Of a stretch of DNA of 64,000 nt, positions 29,317 to 38,332 are shown one piece after another. The position numbers and the translations under genes were made by a program. The notes below the pieces were generated by a model that saw only the letters and a program-made list of their open reading frames with translations, searched no databases and had not been told where the DNA came from. The number at the start of each line of letters is the position of its first letter. Position 1 is the first letter of the stretch. Origin of the DNA: Gammaproteobacteria bacterium (GTDB lineage Bacteria; Pseudomonadota; Gammaproteobacteria; Thiohalomonadales; Thiohalomonadaceae). The stretch covers positions 1-64,000 of the forward strand of contig JAPHTQ010000061.1 in assembly GCA_026196275.1 (NCBI GenBank), written 5' to 3'.

Positions 29317-30435
29317 ATGCTTGTTGAACTGATTCAATCCTTCTTTGCCGGGCTGGGCTGGCCCTGGGGGCTTCCCGAGTGGATGCAGGTCGGCTTGGTG
29401 ATCCTGGCCAAGATCGTTGTCATCCTGGTGCCCTTGATGGTCTGCGTTGCCTACCTGACCTACGCCGAGCGCAAGGTGATCGGTTTTATGCAGGTACGGA
29501 TCGGTCCCAACCGTGTCGGCTTCTTCGGCAAACAGATGTGGGGACTGGGTCAGCCGATCGCCGATGCGGTAAAGCTGATGTTCAAGGAGATCATCCTCCC
29601 CGCCGGTGCCGACAAGCTGCTGTTCCTCATCGCACCGGTGATCGCCATGGCGCCGGCGCTGGCCGCCTGGGCGGTGATCCCCTTCGGCAGCGAGATGGTG
29701 TTGGCCGATGTCGATGCCAGTCTGCTCTATGTACTGGCGATCACCTCCATCGGCGTCTACGGCATTATTATTGCCGGCTGGGCCTCCAACTCCAAGTATC
29801 CGTTTATTAGCGCGATGCGTTCGGCGGCGCAGATCGTCTCCTACGAGATCGCCATGGGCTTTGCCCTGGTCGGTGTGCTGATGGCGGCCGGTAGCATCAA
29901 CCTCGGTGATATCGTCGCGGCACAGCAGGGTGGTTTCTGGCAGTGGTTCTGGCTGCCGCTGTTGCCGCTGTTTGTGATCTACTTTATCTCCGGGGTGGCG
30001 GAGACCAACCGCGCCCCGTTCGATGTGGCGGAGGGGGAGTCGGAGATCGTCGCCGGTTTCCATGTCGAGTATTCGGGCATGCCCTTTGCGGTGTTCTTCC
30101 TGGCCGAATATGCCAACATGATCCTCATCTCCGTGTTGGCCAGCCTGCTGTTCCTCGGTGGCTGGCTCTCTCCTCTGGAGGGGCTGCTACCGGAGAGCGT
30201 TTTCGAGATCACGCTGCTCGGTTCCCTGCTGGGGCCGGGGCTGCACTGGCTGGTGGTCAAGACACTGATCTTCCTCTTCTTCTACCTGTGGTTCCGCGCC
30301 ACCTTCCCGCGCTATCGCTATGACCAGATCATGCGCCTGGGGTGGAAGGTGTTTATACCGCTGACCATTGTCTGGATTCTGGTGGTGGGCGTGATGATTA
30401 TTACCGGCACACCACCCTGGTTTGACGTGGCATAA
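29317..30435 (+). CDS. nuoH: NADH-quinone oxidoreductase subunit H
   Basis: A 372-residue membrane subunit with about eight to nine helices, linking the peripheral arm to the membrane arm and forming the quinone entry. Signature blocks: [34 protein letters not shown]-type [39 protein letters not shown], and [18 protein letters not shown]. It is somewhat longer than E. coli NuoH (325). The start ATG at 29317 follows a GACGAGG-type ribosome-binding site. Confidence 0.97.
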   Translation: MLVELIQSFFAGLGWPWGLPEWMQVGLVILAKIVVILVPLMVCVAYLTYAERKVIGFMQVRIGPNRVGFFGKQMWGLGQPIADAVKLMFKEIILPAGADKLLFLIAPVIAMAPALAAWAVIPFGSEMVLADVDASLLYVLAITSIGVYGIIIAGWASNSKYPFISAMRSAAQIVSYEIAMGFALVGVLMAAGSINLGDIVAAQQGGFWQWFWLPLLPLFVIYFISGVAETNRAPFDVAEGESEIVAGFHVEYSGMPFAVFFLAEYANMILISVLASLLFLGGWLSPLEGLLPESVFEITLLGSLLGPGLHWLVVKTLIFLFFYLWFRATFPRYRYDQIMRLGWKVFIPLTIVWILVVGVMIITGTPPWFDVA

Positions 30436-30455
30436 CGGCGAGAAGTGACACGCTT

Positions 30456-30944
30456 ATGAGTTCCATGATGCAACTGTTGAAAAGCCTGACCCTGAAAGAG
30501 CTCCGCTCAGGGCTGGGTGTGACCGGACGTTACTTCTTTCGCAAGAAGATCACGGTGCAGTATCCGGAGGAGCGGGCGCCGCAGTCGCCACGTTTCCGCG
30601 GTCTGCACGCCCAGCGCCGTTACCCCAACGGCGAGGAGCGCTGTATCGCCTGCAAGCTGTGCGAGGTGGTCTGTCCGGCGCTGGCGATCACCATCGAGTC
30701 GGAGCAGCGCGAGGACGGCTCGCGCCGCACCACCCGCTATGACATCGACCTGACCAAGTGCATCTTCTGCGGCTTCTGCGAGGAGGCCTGCCCGGTCGAT
30801 GCCATCGTCGAGACCCGAGTCTATGAATATCACGGTGAACAGCGGGGTGACCTGCTGATGACCAAGGAGAAACTGCTGGCTGTCGGTGACACACACGAGG
30901 CGCAGATCGCCGCCGACCGCGCCGAAGATGCCAAGTATCGATAA
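30456..30944 (+). CDS. nuoI: NADH-quinone oxidoreductase subunit I
   Basis: A 162-residue subunit carrying two [4Fe-4S] clusters (N6a, N6b) in a bacterial-ferredoxin-like fold: [13 protein letters not shown] and [15 protein letters not shown], each with the distal Cys-Pro that serves the other cluster. The N-terminal [18 protein letters not shown] segment is an amphipathic membrane-contact region. The 168-nt gap to nuoJ is occupied by an inverted repeat. Confidence 0.97.
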   Translation: MSSMMQLLKSLTLKELRSGLGVTGRYFFRKKITVQYPEERAPQSPRFRGLHAQRRYPNGEERCIACKLCEVVCPALAITIESEQREDGSRRTTRYDIDLTKCIFCGFCEEACPVDAIVETRVYEYHGEQRGDLLMTKEKLLAVGDTHEAQIAADRAEDAKYR

Positions 30945-30950
30945 GTAATG

Positions 30951-31081
30951 ATTCACCGCAAAGGCGCAAAGGTCGCAAAGGTTTATGCTGTTGCAGGGTC
31001 GACGAGAATAGGGACTTGCGTGGTTTCATACGGCGTCCCCCATGAATCTTTTTCTTTGCGTACTTTGCGTCTTTGCGGTGA
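30951..31081. repeat. CACCGCAAAGGCGCAAAG-family repeat between nuoI and nuoJ
   Basis: TCACCGCAAAGGCGCAAAG (from 30953) is mirrored, with one mismatch, by CTTTGCGTCTTTGCGGTGA at 31063-31081. The ends match the element upstream of rlmE (15482-15643). It interrupts an otherwise compact operon and would form a strong stem in the nuo transcript. Confidence 0.75.
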
Positions 31082-31112
31082 TATGAACTTTTAAAAAACG
31101 GAATACAACCGT

Positions 31113-31718
31113 ATGAGTTTTGAGCAGATTATTTTCTATATTTTCTCCGCCATCCTGGTGGCTGCGGCCGTTGGCGTGATCACGGTGCGCAACCCGGTGC
31201 ATGCAGCGCTGTTTCTGGTGATGTGTTTTATCACCACCTCGGCGCTGTGGCTGTTGCTGGAGGCGGAGTTCCTCGCCATCACCCTGGTGCTGGTCTATGT
31301 CGGCGCGGTGATGGTGCTGTTCCTGTTCGTGGTGATGATGCTGGATATCAATATCGCCAAAATGCGTGAAGGTTTTACCGGTTACTTGCCGCTGGGCGCA
31401 CTGGTGGCCGGGGGAACCATCGCGGTGATGTGGTATGTCGCCAATAACGACTATTTCAATCTGACCAACATGCCGCCACCGGAGCGTCTGGCAGCGGACG
31501 CCAGTAATACCCGGATGCTCGGTGAGCAGCTCTATACCACTTATGTCTATCCTTTTGAGATCGCTGCGGTGATCCTGCTGCTGGCCATTGTCGCCGCCAT
31601 AACCCTTACTCTGCGCCACCGCACCGGCACCCGCTATCAGAAAATCGATCAGCAGGTGCGGGTCAAGCGTGATGAGCGGGTGCGGATGGTGAAGATGGAG
31701 AGCGAGGAGCGCAAGTAA
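31113..31718 (+). CDS. nuoJ: NADH-quinone oxidoreductase subunit J
   Basis: A 201-residue membrane subunit with five helices. Conserved stretch NPVHAALFLVMCFITTSALWLLLEAEFLAITLVLVYVGAVMVLFLFVVMML includes the pi-bulge helix region of the family. The C-terminus after about residue 170 is basic and charged (RHRTGTRYQKIDQQ). It is followed 40 nt later by nuoK. Confidence 0.96.
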   Translation: MSFEQIIFYIFSAILVAAAVGVITVRNPVHAALFLVMCFITTSALWLLLEAEFLAITLVLVYVGAVMVLFLFVVMMLDINIAKMREGFTGYLPLGALVAGGTIAVMWYVANNDYFNLTNMPPPERLAADASNTRMLGEQLYTTYVYPFEIAAVILLLAIVAAITLTLRHRTGTRYQKIDQQVRVKRDERVRMVKMESEERK

Positions 31719-31758
31719 TGTCGATGCCAAGAACAACAAGCATGAATGAGGTCCAGGC

Positions 31759-32064
31759 ATGATCGCACTGTCCGATTACCTGACGGTAGGCGCAATCCTC
31801 TTTGGCCTGAGCATGGCCGGCGTCTTTATCAACCGCAAGAACGTGATCATCCTGCTGATGTGCATCGAGCTGATGCTGCTGGCGGTGAATATCAACTTTA
31901 TCGCTTTCTCGTACTTCCTTGGCGACAGCGCAGGGCAGGTGTTCGTCTTCTTTATCCTCACCGTCGCTGCAGCCGAAGCAGCCATCGGTCTGGCGATCCT
32001 GGTGGTGCTGTTCCGCAACCGCCGCACCATCAATGTTGCCGAACTGGACTCGCTGAAGGGGTAG
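31759..32064 (+). CDS. nuoK: NADH-quinone oxidoreductase subunit K
   Basis: A 101-residue membrane subunit with three helices and the normal length for the family. It keeps the two membrane glutamates used in proton pumping, in [14 protein letters not shown] and [15 protein letters not shown]. It ends four bases before nuoL. Confidence 0.97.
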   Translation: MIALSDYLTVGAILFGLSMAGVFINRKNVIILLMCIELMLLAVNINFIAFSYFLGDSAGQVFVFFILTVAAAEAAIGLAILVVLFRNRRTINVAELDSLKG

Positions 32065-32068
32065 GGCC

Positions 32069-34069
32069 GTGCTTGAGAATATGCAAACCATTACACTGCT
32101 GATCGTCCTCGCACCGTTACTCGGCGCGCTGATCGCCGGCCTGTTCGGCGGCACCATCGGTCGTGGTGGCGCCCACACTGTCACCACTGTTGGGGTAGCC
32201 ATTGCCTTTGTCCTTTCGGCGTTGGTATTCAAGCAGATCGCCATCGATGGGGCCGAAAGCTTTAACCACAGCGTCTACATCTGGTTGGTCTCGGAGGGGA
32301 TCCGGTTCGAGGTCGGTTTTCTGGTTGATGAGCTGACCGCGATGATGATGGTGGTGGTCACCTTCGTATCCTTGATGGTGCATATCTACACCATCGGCTA
32401 CATGGCCCATGATGAGGAAAACTGGCCCGAGGGCAGTGGCGCCGGCATCAACAGCTATCAGCGCTTCTTCAGCTATATCTCGCTGTTTACCTTCTCCATG
32501 CTGATGCTGGTGATGGCCAACAACTTCATGCAGCTGTTTTTCGGCTGGGAGGCGGTGGGTCTGGTCTCCTACCTGTTGATCGGCTTCTGGTCGGTGCGCG
32601 AGACGGCGGTCTTCGCCAACTTAAAGGCGTTCCTGGTCAATCGCGTCGGCGACTTCGGTTTCCTGCTGGGGATCGCGGCGGTGCTGATGCACTTCAACAC
32701 CCTGGATTATGCCTCGGTGTTCAATGCGGTGGAGCTACAGAAGGATGTCACCATCTCTATCTGGCCCGGCAGCGAGTGGAACATCATGACGGTGATCGCT
32801 ATCCTGCTGTTCATCGGCGCGATGGGCAAGTCGGCCCAGGTACCGCTGCACGTCTGGCTGCCCGACTCGATGGAGGGCCCGACCCCGATCTCCGCGCTGA
32901 TCCACGCGGCGACCATGGTGACCGCCGGTATCTTCATGGTGGCGCGCATGTCGCCGATCTACGAGCTCTCCGAGGTGGCCCTGGCCGTAGTGCTGACTAT
33001 CGGTGCCATCACAGCACTGTTTATGGGCTTTCTCGGCCTGGTGCAGCACGACATCAAACGGGTGGTTGCCTATTCAACCCTCTCCCAACTCGGTTACATG
33101 ACAGTGGCCCTGGGGGCCTCGGCCTACGCCGCCGGGGTGTTCCACCTGATGACCCACGCCTTTTTCAAGGCGCTGCTGTTCCTCGCTGCCGGCTCGGTGA
33201 TCATTGCCATGCACCACAAGCAGGACATGCGGGAGATGGGTGGCCTGCGCAAGTACATGCCGATCACCTGGCTCACTTCGCTCATCGGCTCGCTGGCACT
33301 GATTGGCGCGCCCGGCTTTTCAGGCTTCTTCTCCAAGGACTCGATCATCGAGGCGGTGCACCACTCGACCATTCCGGGCAGCGGCTTTGCCTACTTTGCG
33401 GTACTGGCCGGGGTGTTCATCACCGCGCTCTACAGCTTCCGCATGTACTTCCTGGTGTTCCACGGCAAGGAGCGTATGGATGAGCACACCCGCTCGCACT
33501 TGCATGAAACGCCGTGGGTGGTCACGGTGCCGCTGATCCTGCTGGCTATCCCCTCGATCTTCATCGGTGGTCCCTATGTCGGCTCGATGGTCTTCGGTGA
33601 CTTCTTCAGCGAGGCGATCACGGTGGCGCCAGCGCACGACGTACTGTCGCAGGTAGGCTTCACCAGCGCCATGGGGATGATCGGCCACGGTTTCCTCACC
33701 GCACCGTTCTGGCTGGCTGCCAGCGGGGTGTTCGTTGCCTGGTTCCTCTATATGAGGCGGACCGACCTGCCGGCGAAGATCGTCGCGTTGCCGGTGGTGA
33801 AGCAGATCCACTGGGTCCTGGTGAACAAGTACGGTTTCGATGACTTCAACCAGGCGGTCTTTGGCGGCGGAAGCCGCAATCTCGGCACCGGTCTGTGGAA
33901 GGTGGGGGATGTGGCGCTGATCGACGGGCTGCTGGTCAACGGTTCGGCCCGCCTGGTGGGCATGGTCTCTGCCGTGGCGCGCCATCTGCAGTCCGGTTAT
34001 CTCTATCACTATGCCTTCGCCATGATCCTCGGCCTGCTGGCGCTGTTCGGCCTGTTTGTGGTCGGTTGA
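32069..34069 (+). CDS. nuoL: NADH-quinone oxidoreductase subunit L
   Basis: A 666-residue antiporter-like proton-pumping subunit, with about 15-16 helices and the long lateral amphipathic helix near the C-terminus. Typical blocks: FFGWEAVGLVSYLLIGFW, LHVWLPDSMEGPTPISALIHAATMVTAGIFM, DIKRVVAYSTLSQLGYM and MTHAFFKALLFLAAGS. The start is GTG at 32069; an internal ATG at 32081 is a possible alternative. It is followed 30 nt later by nuoM. Confidence 0.97.
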   Translation: MLENMQTITLLIVLAPLLGALIAGLFGGTIGRGGAHTVTTVGVAIAFVLSALVFKQIAIDGAESFNHSVYIWLVSEGIRFEVGFLVDELTAMMMVVVTFVSLMVHIYTIGYMAHDEENWPEGSGAGINSYQRFFSYISLFTFSMLMLVMANNFMQLFFGWEAVGLVSYLLIGFWSVRETAVFANLKAFLVNRVGDFGFLLGIAAVLMHFNTLDYASVFNAVELQKDVTISIWPGSEWNIMTVIAILLFIGAMGKSAQVPLHVWLPDSMEGPTPISALIHAATMVTAGIFMVARMSPIYELSEVALAVVLTIGAITALFMGFLGLVQHDIKRVVAYSTLSQLGYMTVALGASAYAAGVFHLMTHAFFKALLFLAAGSVIIAMHHKQDMREMGGLRKYMPITWLTSLIGSLALIGAPGFSGFFSKDSIIEAVHHSTIPGSGFAYFAVLAGVFITALYSFRMYFLVFHGKERMDEHTRSHLHETPWVVTVPLILLAIPSIFIGGPYVGSMVFGDFFSEAITVAPAHDVLSQVGFTSAMGMIGHGFLTAPFWLAASGVFVAWFLYMRRTDLPAKIVALPVVKQIHWVLVNKYGFDDFNQAVFGGGSRNLGTGLWKVGDVALIDGLLVNGSARLVGMVSAVARHLQSGYLYHYAFAMILGLLALFGLFVVG

Positions 34070-34099
34070 TAAAAAGAAATCTGAATAAGGGTAGGGTGC

Positions 34100-35635
34100 A
34101 TGTTTGCTGATTTGCCACTGCTGAGTCTGGTTATCTGGACACCCATTATCGGCGGTCTGCTGGTGATGTTGACGGGAAGCGGTCGTTCCGGCCTGGAGGC
34201 CAAGGTACTGGCTCTGCTGGTCTCCCTGCTGACCTTTGTCTTGTCGATCCCGCTCTACACCGGTTTCGATACCGCCACCTACCAGATGCAGTTCACCGAG
34301 TTCGTACCCTGGATCGAGGCGTTCAGCATCAACTACTCCCTCGGGGTGGATGGCATCTCCATGCCCCTGATCCTGCTCACCACCTTCATGACCGTGTTGG
34401 TGGTGATCGCCGGCTGGGAGGTGATCAAGAACCGACCGGCGCAGTACATGGCTGCCTTCCTCATCATGGAGGGGTTGATGATCGGTGTCTTCGCCGCGCT
34501 GGATGCGATGCTGTTCTACGTCTTCTGGGAGGCGATGTTGATCCCGATGTTCATCGTCATCGGGATCTGGGGGGGTGACCGGCGGGTCTATGCGACCCTC
34601 AAGTTCTTTCTCTACACCTTCCTCGGCTCGGTGTTCATGCTGATCGCGCTGCTGTGGCTCTACTTCCACACCGACAGCTTCGCTATCCTCGACTTCCATG
34701 CGGTGAGCATCCCGGCCACGGCGCAGATCTGGATCTTCCTCGCCTTTCTTATCGCCTTCGCGGTGAAGGTGCCGATGTGGCCGGTACACACCTGGTTGCC
34801 CGATGCGCACGTGCAGGCACCCACCGGTGGCTCGGTGATCCTGGCAGCGATTATGCTCAAACTCGGGGCCTACGGTTTCCTGCGTTTTTCCCTGCCCATC
34901 GTGCCCGATGCCAGTCACACCCTCGACTGGCTGATGATCGGGTTGTCGCTCATCGCCGTGGTCTATATCGGTTTTGTCGCGCTGGTACAGCAGGATATGA
35001 AGAAGCTTATTGCCTACTCCTCCATTTCGCATATGGGCTTTGTCACGCTCGGCTTCTTCATCGCCTGGCGCATAGCCGAGGCCAACGAGGGCAGCTTCAC
35101 CGGTGCCACCATGGGTATCGAGGGCGGTGTGGTGCAGATGATCGCCCACGGTTTTGTCTCCGGCGCGATGTTCCTCTGCGTGGGTGTGATGTATGACCGT
35201 CTCCACTCGCGTGAGATCAACGACTACGGTGGAGTGGTACACCGTATGCCCAAGTTTGCCGGCTTTATGGTGCTGTTCGCCATGGCCAATGCGGGTCTGC
35301 CGGGTACCGCCGGTTTTGTTGGCGAATTCATGGTGATCCTCAGCGCCTTCAAGGCCAATTTCTGGATCGCCTTTGTCGCCGCCACCACCCTGATCCTGGG
35401 GGCGGCCTACACCCTGTGGATGGTCAAGCGGGTGATCTACGGGGAGGTGCGCAACAAAAAGGTCGCCGCGCTGCAGGATATCAATGGGCGTGAATTCCTG
35501 TTTCTCGCCATCCTTGCGGTGATGGTGCTGGGTGTCGGCCTGTGGCCTGCGCCGCTGCTTGAGGTGATGGACGCAACGGTCCAGCACCTGGTCGCCCATA
35601 TCGGTGTATCCAAACTGCCGGCCACTGCCCTGTAA
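34100..35635 (+). CDS. nuoM: NADH-quinone oxidoreductase subunit M
   Basis: A 511-residue antiporter-like subunit with about 14 helices (E. coli 509). It has INYSLGVDGISMPLILLT, FFEAMLIPM-type FWEAMLIPMFIVIGIWGG with the key membrane glutamate, KVPMWPVHTWLPDAHVQAPTGGSVILA with the pumping lysine, and KKLIAYSSISHMGFV. It is spaced 15 nt from nuoN. Confidence 0.97.
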   Translation: MFADLPLLSLVIWTPIIGGLLVMLTGSGRSGLEAKVLALLVSLLTFVLSIPLYTGFDTATYQMQFTEFVPWIEAFSINYSLGVDGISMPLILLTTFMTVLVVIAGWEVIKNRPAQYMAAFLIMEGLMIGVFAALDAMLFYVFWEAMLIPMFIVIGIWGGDRRVYATLKFFLYTFLGSVFMLIALLWLYFHTDSFAILDFHAVSIPATAQIWIFLAFLIAFAVKVPMWPVHTWLPDAHVQAPTGGSVILAAIMLKLGAYGFLRFSLPIVPDASHTLDWLMIGLSLIAVVYIGFVALVQQDMKKLIAYSSISHMGFVTLGFFIAWRIAEANEGSFTGATMGIEGGVVQMIAHGFVSGAMFLCVGVMYDRLHSREINDYGGVVHRMPKFAGFMVLFAMANAGLPGTAGFVGEFMVILSAFKANFWIAFVAATTLILGAAYTLWMVKRVIYGEVRNKKVAALQDINGREFLFLAILAVMVLGVGLWPAPLLEVMDATVQHLVAHIGVSKLPATAL

Positions 35636-35650
35636 CGGAGTCTCGCAAGA

Positions 35651-37090
35651 ATGAATTTCGACATGCCCAACTTTCTGCCTGCGATGCCCGAGATGTTCGT
35701 GCTCGGCATGACCTCGCTGATCCTGATCATCGACCTGTTTCTCAACGAACGAACCCGCGTGGTCTCCTACCTGCTGGCCCAGGCTACCCTGGTGGGGGCT
35801 TTCATCCTCAGTCTGTCGCTCTACAGCGGCAATGCGGAGCTGAGCTTCAGCGACACCTTTGTGCTGGATCCGATGGCCGGTGTGCTGAAGATGGCGGTCT
35901 ATGCCACGGTGTTCATGGTATTCCTCTACTCGCACAGTTACCTGCGTGAGCGGGGACTGTTCCGCGGTGAATTCTTCGTGCTGGCCCTGTTCGGGGTACT
36001 GGGCATGATGGTGCTGATCTCGGCCCACAGCTTCCTCACGATCTATCTCGGACTGGAGCTGATGTCCCTGGCCCTCTATGCCATGGTGGCGATGCAGCGG
36101 GACAGCCGCACCGCCTCCGAGGCGGCGATGAAATACTTCATTCTCGGCGCCATGGCCTCGGCGATGCTGCTCTATGGCATGTCGATGCTCTACGGGGTAA
36201 CCGGTACCCTGGAGTTGACTGAGTTGAGCCGGGCGGTGCAGCAGACGCAAGGTGACCGGTTGCTGCTGGTGTTCGGTCTGGTGTTCTTGTTGGTCGGGGT
36301 TGCCTTCAAGCTCGGTGCGGTACCGTTTCACATGTGGGTGCCGGATGTCTATCACGGTGCCCCTACCGCTGTGACCCTGTTTATTAGCACTGCGCCCAAG
36401 TTGGCGGGCTTTGCCATGCTGATGCGGTTGATGGTGGATGGTCTCCCCGGTCTGCAGCCGCAGTGGCACGATATCCTGGTGTTGTTGGCGGTGCTCTCCA
36501 TTGGTGTGGGTAACGTGGTGGCCATCGCCCAGACCAACATCAAGCGCATGCTGGCCTACTCGGGGATCTCCCATGCCGGTTTCCTGCTGCTGGGTGTGCT
36601 CTCCGGTACGCCCGAGGGCTACGCCGCGGGCATGTTCTATGCCATCGTCTACACCATCATGGGCCTGGGCGGCTTTGGCATGGTGATCCTGATGAGCCGT
36701 GCCGGCTTTGAGGCCGAGCAGTTGGAGGACTACAAGGGGCTTAACCAGCGCAGTCCGTGGTTTGCCCTGATGATGCTGTTTATCATGTTCTCCATGGCCG
36801 GGGTGCCGCCGTTTATCGGTTTTTGGGCCAAGCTTGCTGTGTTGCAGGCGGTGGTCAGCGCCAACCTGATGTGGCTGGCCGCCGTGGCGGTGATCTTTTC
36901 GGTCATCGGTGCCTTCTTCTACTTGCGGGTGATCAAGCTTATGTACTTTGATCAGGCTCGGGAACAGGGCAGCCTCAAGCCGGGCGCTGACCTGGCGGTG
37001 GTACTCAGTGCCAATGCCATTGGCATACTGGCGCTGGGGGCATTCCCCGGTGCATTGATGGCGCTGTGTCTGCAGGCGATGGGAGCCTGA
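35651..37090 (+). CDS. nuoN: NADH-quinone oxidoreductase subunit N
   Basis: A 479-residue antiporter-like subunit with about 14 helices. It contains FLTIYLGLELMSLALYAMVA, FKLGAVPFHMWVPDVYHGAPTAVTLFIST and NIKRMLAYSGISHAGFLLLG, all normal for the family. It is the last nuo gene. A perfect 12-bp hairpin follows at 37130-37158, then the DUF2818 gene. Confidence 0.97.
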   Translation: MNFDMPNFLPAMPEMFVLGMTSLILIIDLFLNERTRVVSYLLAQATLVGAFILSLSLYSGNAELSFSDTFVLDPMAGVLKMAVYATVFMVFLYSHSYLRERGLFRGEFFVLALFGVLGMMVLISAHSFLTIYLGLELMSLALYAMVAMQRDSRTASEAAMKYFILGAMASAMLLYGMSMLYGVTGTLELTELSRAVQQTQGDRLLLVFGLVFLLVGVAFKLGAVPFHMWVPDVYHGAPTAVTLFISTAPKLAGFAMLMRLMVDGLPGLQPQWHDILVLLAVLSIGVGNVVAIAQTNIKRMLAYSGISHAGFLLLGVLSGTPEGYAAGMFYAIVYTIMGLGGFGMVILMSRAGFEAEQLEDYKGLNQRSPWFALMMLFIMFSMAGVPPFIGFWAKLAVLQAVVSANLMWLAAVAVIFSVIGAFFYLRVIKLMYFDQAREQGSLKPGADLAVVLSANAIGILALGAFPGALMALCLQAMGA

Positions 37091-37129
37091 GCCGGTCGCA
37101 TTGCCAGCATGATGGATTTATGGTTTGAT

Positions 37130-37158
37130 GCAACGCCCCGGCTATACCGGGGCGTTGC
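37130..37158 (+). terminator. Perfect 12-bp hairpin after nuoN (partial terminator or processing stem)
   Basis: GCAACGCCCCGG (37130-37141), loop CTATA, CCGGGGCGTTGC (37147-37158). There is no T-run after it (TGTGTTGAT), so it is not a standard terminator. It could stabilise the 3' end of the nuo messenger or attenuate expression of the DUF2818 gene. Confidence 0.55.
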
Positions 37159-37181
37159 TGTGTTGATCTGGAGTATTTGAT

Positions 37182-37499
37182 ATGAGCGCCGTTCAGACCG
37201 GCTGGCTGATCATTGCCATTGCCATTATTGCCGCTAACCTGCCTTGGCTCAGTGAGCGCATCTTGCTGATCGCCCGCCCTGCGGACGGGCACAAGCGCGC
37301 CTGGTGGCGCTGGCTGGAGTGGCTGTTACTCTATTTCCTCACCGGGGCGATTACCCTGGGAATGGAGAAGAAGCTAAATGGTGAGCTCTACCCCCAGGAC
37401 TGGGAGTTCTATGCGGTGACGCTGAGTCTGTTCCTGGTGTTTGCGCTGCCGGGCTTTATTTATCGCTACGATCTGCGCCATCACCTGGCGCGCCGCTGA
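37182..37499 (+). CDS. DUF2818 membrane protein linked to complex I
   Basis: A 105-residue protein with three likely helices (about residues 6-28, 42-60 and 78-98) and charged loops such as RPADGHKRAWWRWLEW and GELYPQDWEFY. It matches the DUF2818 family, which in beta- and gammaproteobacteria is typically found right after nuoN; its role is unknown, and an assembly or accessory function for complex I is only inferred from position. Confidence 0.82.
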   Translation: MSAVQTGWLIIAIAIIAANLPWLSERILLIARPADGHKRAWWRWLEWLLLYFLTGAITLGMEKKLNGELYPQDWEFYAVTLSLFLVFALPGFIYRYDLRHHLARR

Positions 37500-37569
37500 T
37501 TTTTTACCACTTTATCGCCATGCGCACTTGCACGATCAGCGTGGCTTAGGTACTATACGCGCCATCGAT

Positions 37570-37646
<77 letters not shown>

Positions 37647-37660
37647 AATTGATATGCAAG

Positions 37661-37684
37661 AAGCCCCGTATACGGGGCTTTTTG
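37661..37684 (+). terminator. Terminator after initiator tRNA
   Basis: AAGCCCCGTA/TACGGGGCTT is a perfect 20-nt palindrome followed by TTTTT, fifteen bases after the tRNA end. Confidence 0.9.
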
Positions 37685-37701
37685 TTAAGTGGAATCCGGC
37701 C

Positions 37702-37745
37702 GTTACGGGTGACTGGCGGCATTAAAAGCACTATAATCCCGTAAC
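37702..37745 (+). promoter_or_regulatory. rimP-nusA operon promoter within an inverted repeat
   Basis: A perfect TATAAT -10 box at 37732-37737 with GTGACT (37709-37714) as -35 at 17-nt spacing. The promoter core is bracketed by perfect 8-bp inverted repeats GTTACGGG (37702-37709) and CCCGTAAC (37738-37745), a layout that could form an operator. Confidence 0.6.
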
Positions 37746-37762
37746 AGTTTGGATTTAACAGG

Positions 37763-37784
37763 ATGGGCCTTGGGCCCATTTTTT
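37763..37784 (+). promoter_or_regulatory. rimP leader attenuator hairpin
   Basis: ATGGGCC, loop TTG, GGCCCAT, then TTTTTT-like T-run (37779-37784), lying between the promoter and the rimP start. It matches the short terminator-like hairpin described as the rimP leader in proteobacteria, thought to attenuate the rimP-nusA-infB operon; NusA, encoded downstream, could act on it. Confidence 0.75.
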
Positions 37785-37799
37785 GTTTCCGGGGAAAAT

Positions 37800-38255
37800 A
37801 TGGGTCAGGCAAACGCACAGCTGCAGGCGATTATCGAGCCCGCTGTCACCGCCCTCGGTTTCGAGCTGGTCGGTATTGAATACCAGCCGCAGGGCAGACA
37901 CTCGGTGCTGCGTATCTACATCGACCACGAGGATGGGATTGATGTGGAGGATTGCGCCGAGGTTAGCCGTCAGGTGAGTGCCGTGCTGGATGTCGAGGAC
38001 CCCATCAGGGGTGAGTATTCCCTTGAAGTCTCCTCTCCGGGCATCGACCGGCCGTTGTTTACGGCGGAGCACTACGAGCGCTATAGCGGCGCTCTGGCAG
38101 AGATTCGTTTGCGCAGCCCTCTGGAGGGGCGGCGCAAGTTCAAGGGACGAATGCACGGCATCAAGGACGATGCAGTCGTAATTGAAGTGGACGGGGTGGA
38201 ATACACGTTACCGCTGGATAATATTGAGAAGGCGAACCTGATCCACGAATGGTAG
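37800..38255 (+). CDS. rimP: Ribosome maturation factor RimP
   Basis: A 151-residue protein (E. coli 150) needed for 30S subunit maturation. Its two-domain layout shows LGFELVGIEYQPQGRHSVLRIYID and DVEDCAEVSRQVSAVLDVEDPI, then YSLEVSSPGIDRPLFTAEHYERY, the family signature. The ATG at 37800 gives the standard length; an upstream in-frame start at 37749 would cross the attenuator hairpin. Confidence 0.97.
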   Translation: MGQANAQLQAIIEPAVTALGFELVGIEYQPQGRHSVLRIYIDHEDGIDVEDCAEVSRQVSAVLDVEDPIRGEYSLEVSSPGIDRPLFTAEHYERYSGALAEIRLRSPLEGRRKFKGRMHGIKDDAVVIEVDGVEYTLPLDNIEKANLIHEW

Positions 38256-38332
38256 TAACCGGAATACGGTTGCATATTGGTTCGAGTTCCTCTCGTGGGA
38301 ACAATAGCTGAAGGGCAGTTAGAGGCTGTGTT

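Noticed and set aside
33320-36574. A 1084-codon open frame on the minus strand opposite nuoL, nuoM and nuoN
   Set aside because: Its product is His/Gln/Asp-rich low-complexity sequence with no family match, and it lies exactly antisense to three clearly conserved membrane subunits. It is a by-product of GC-rich codon use.
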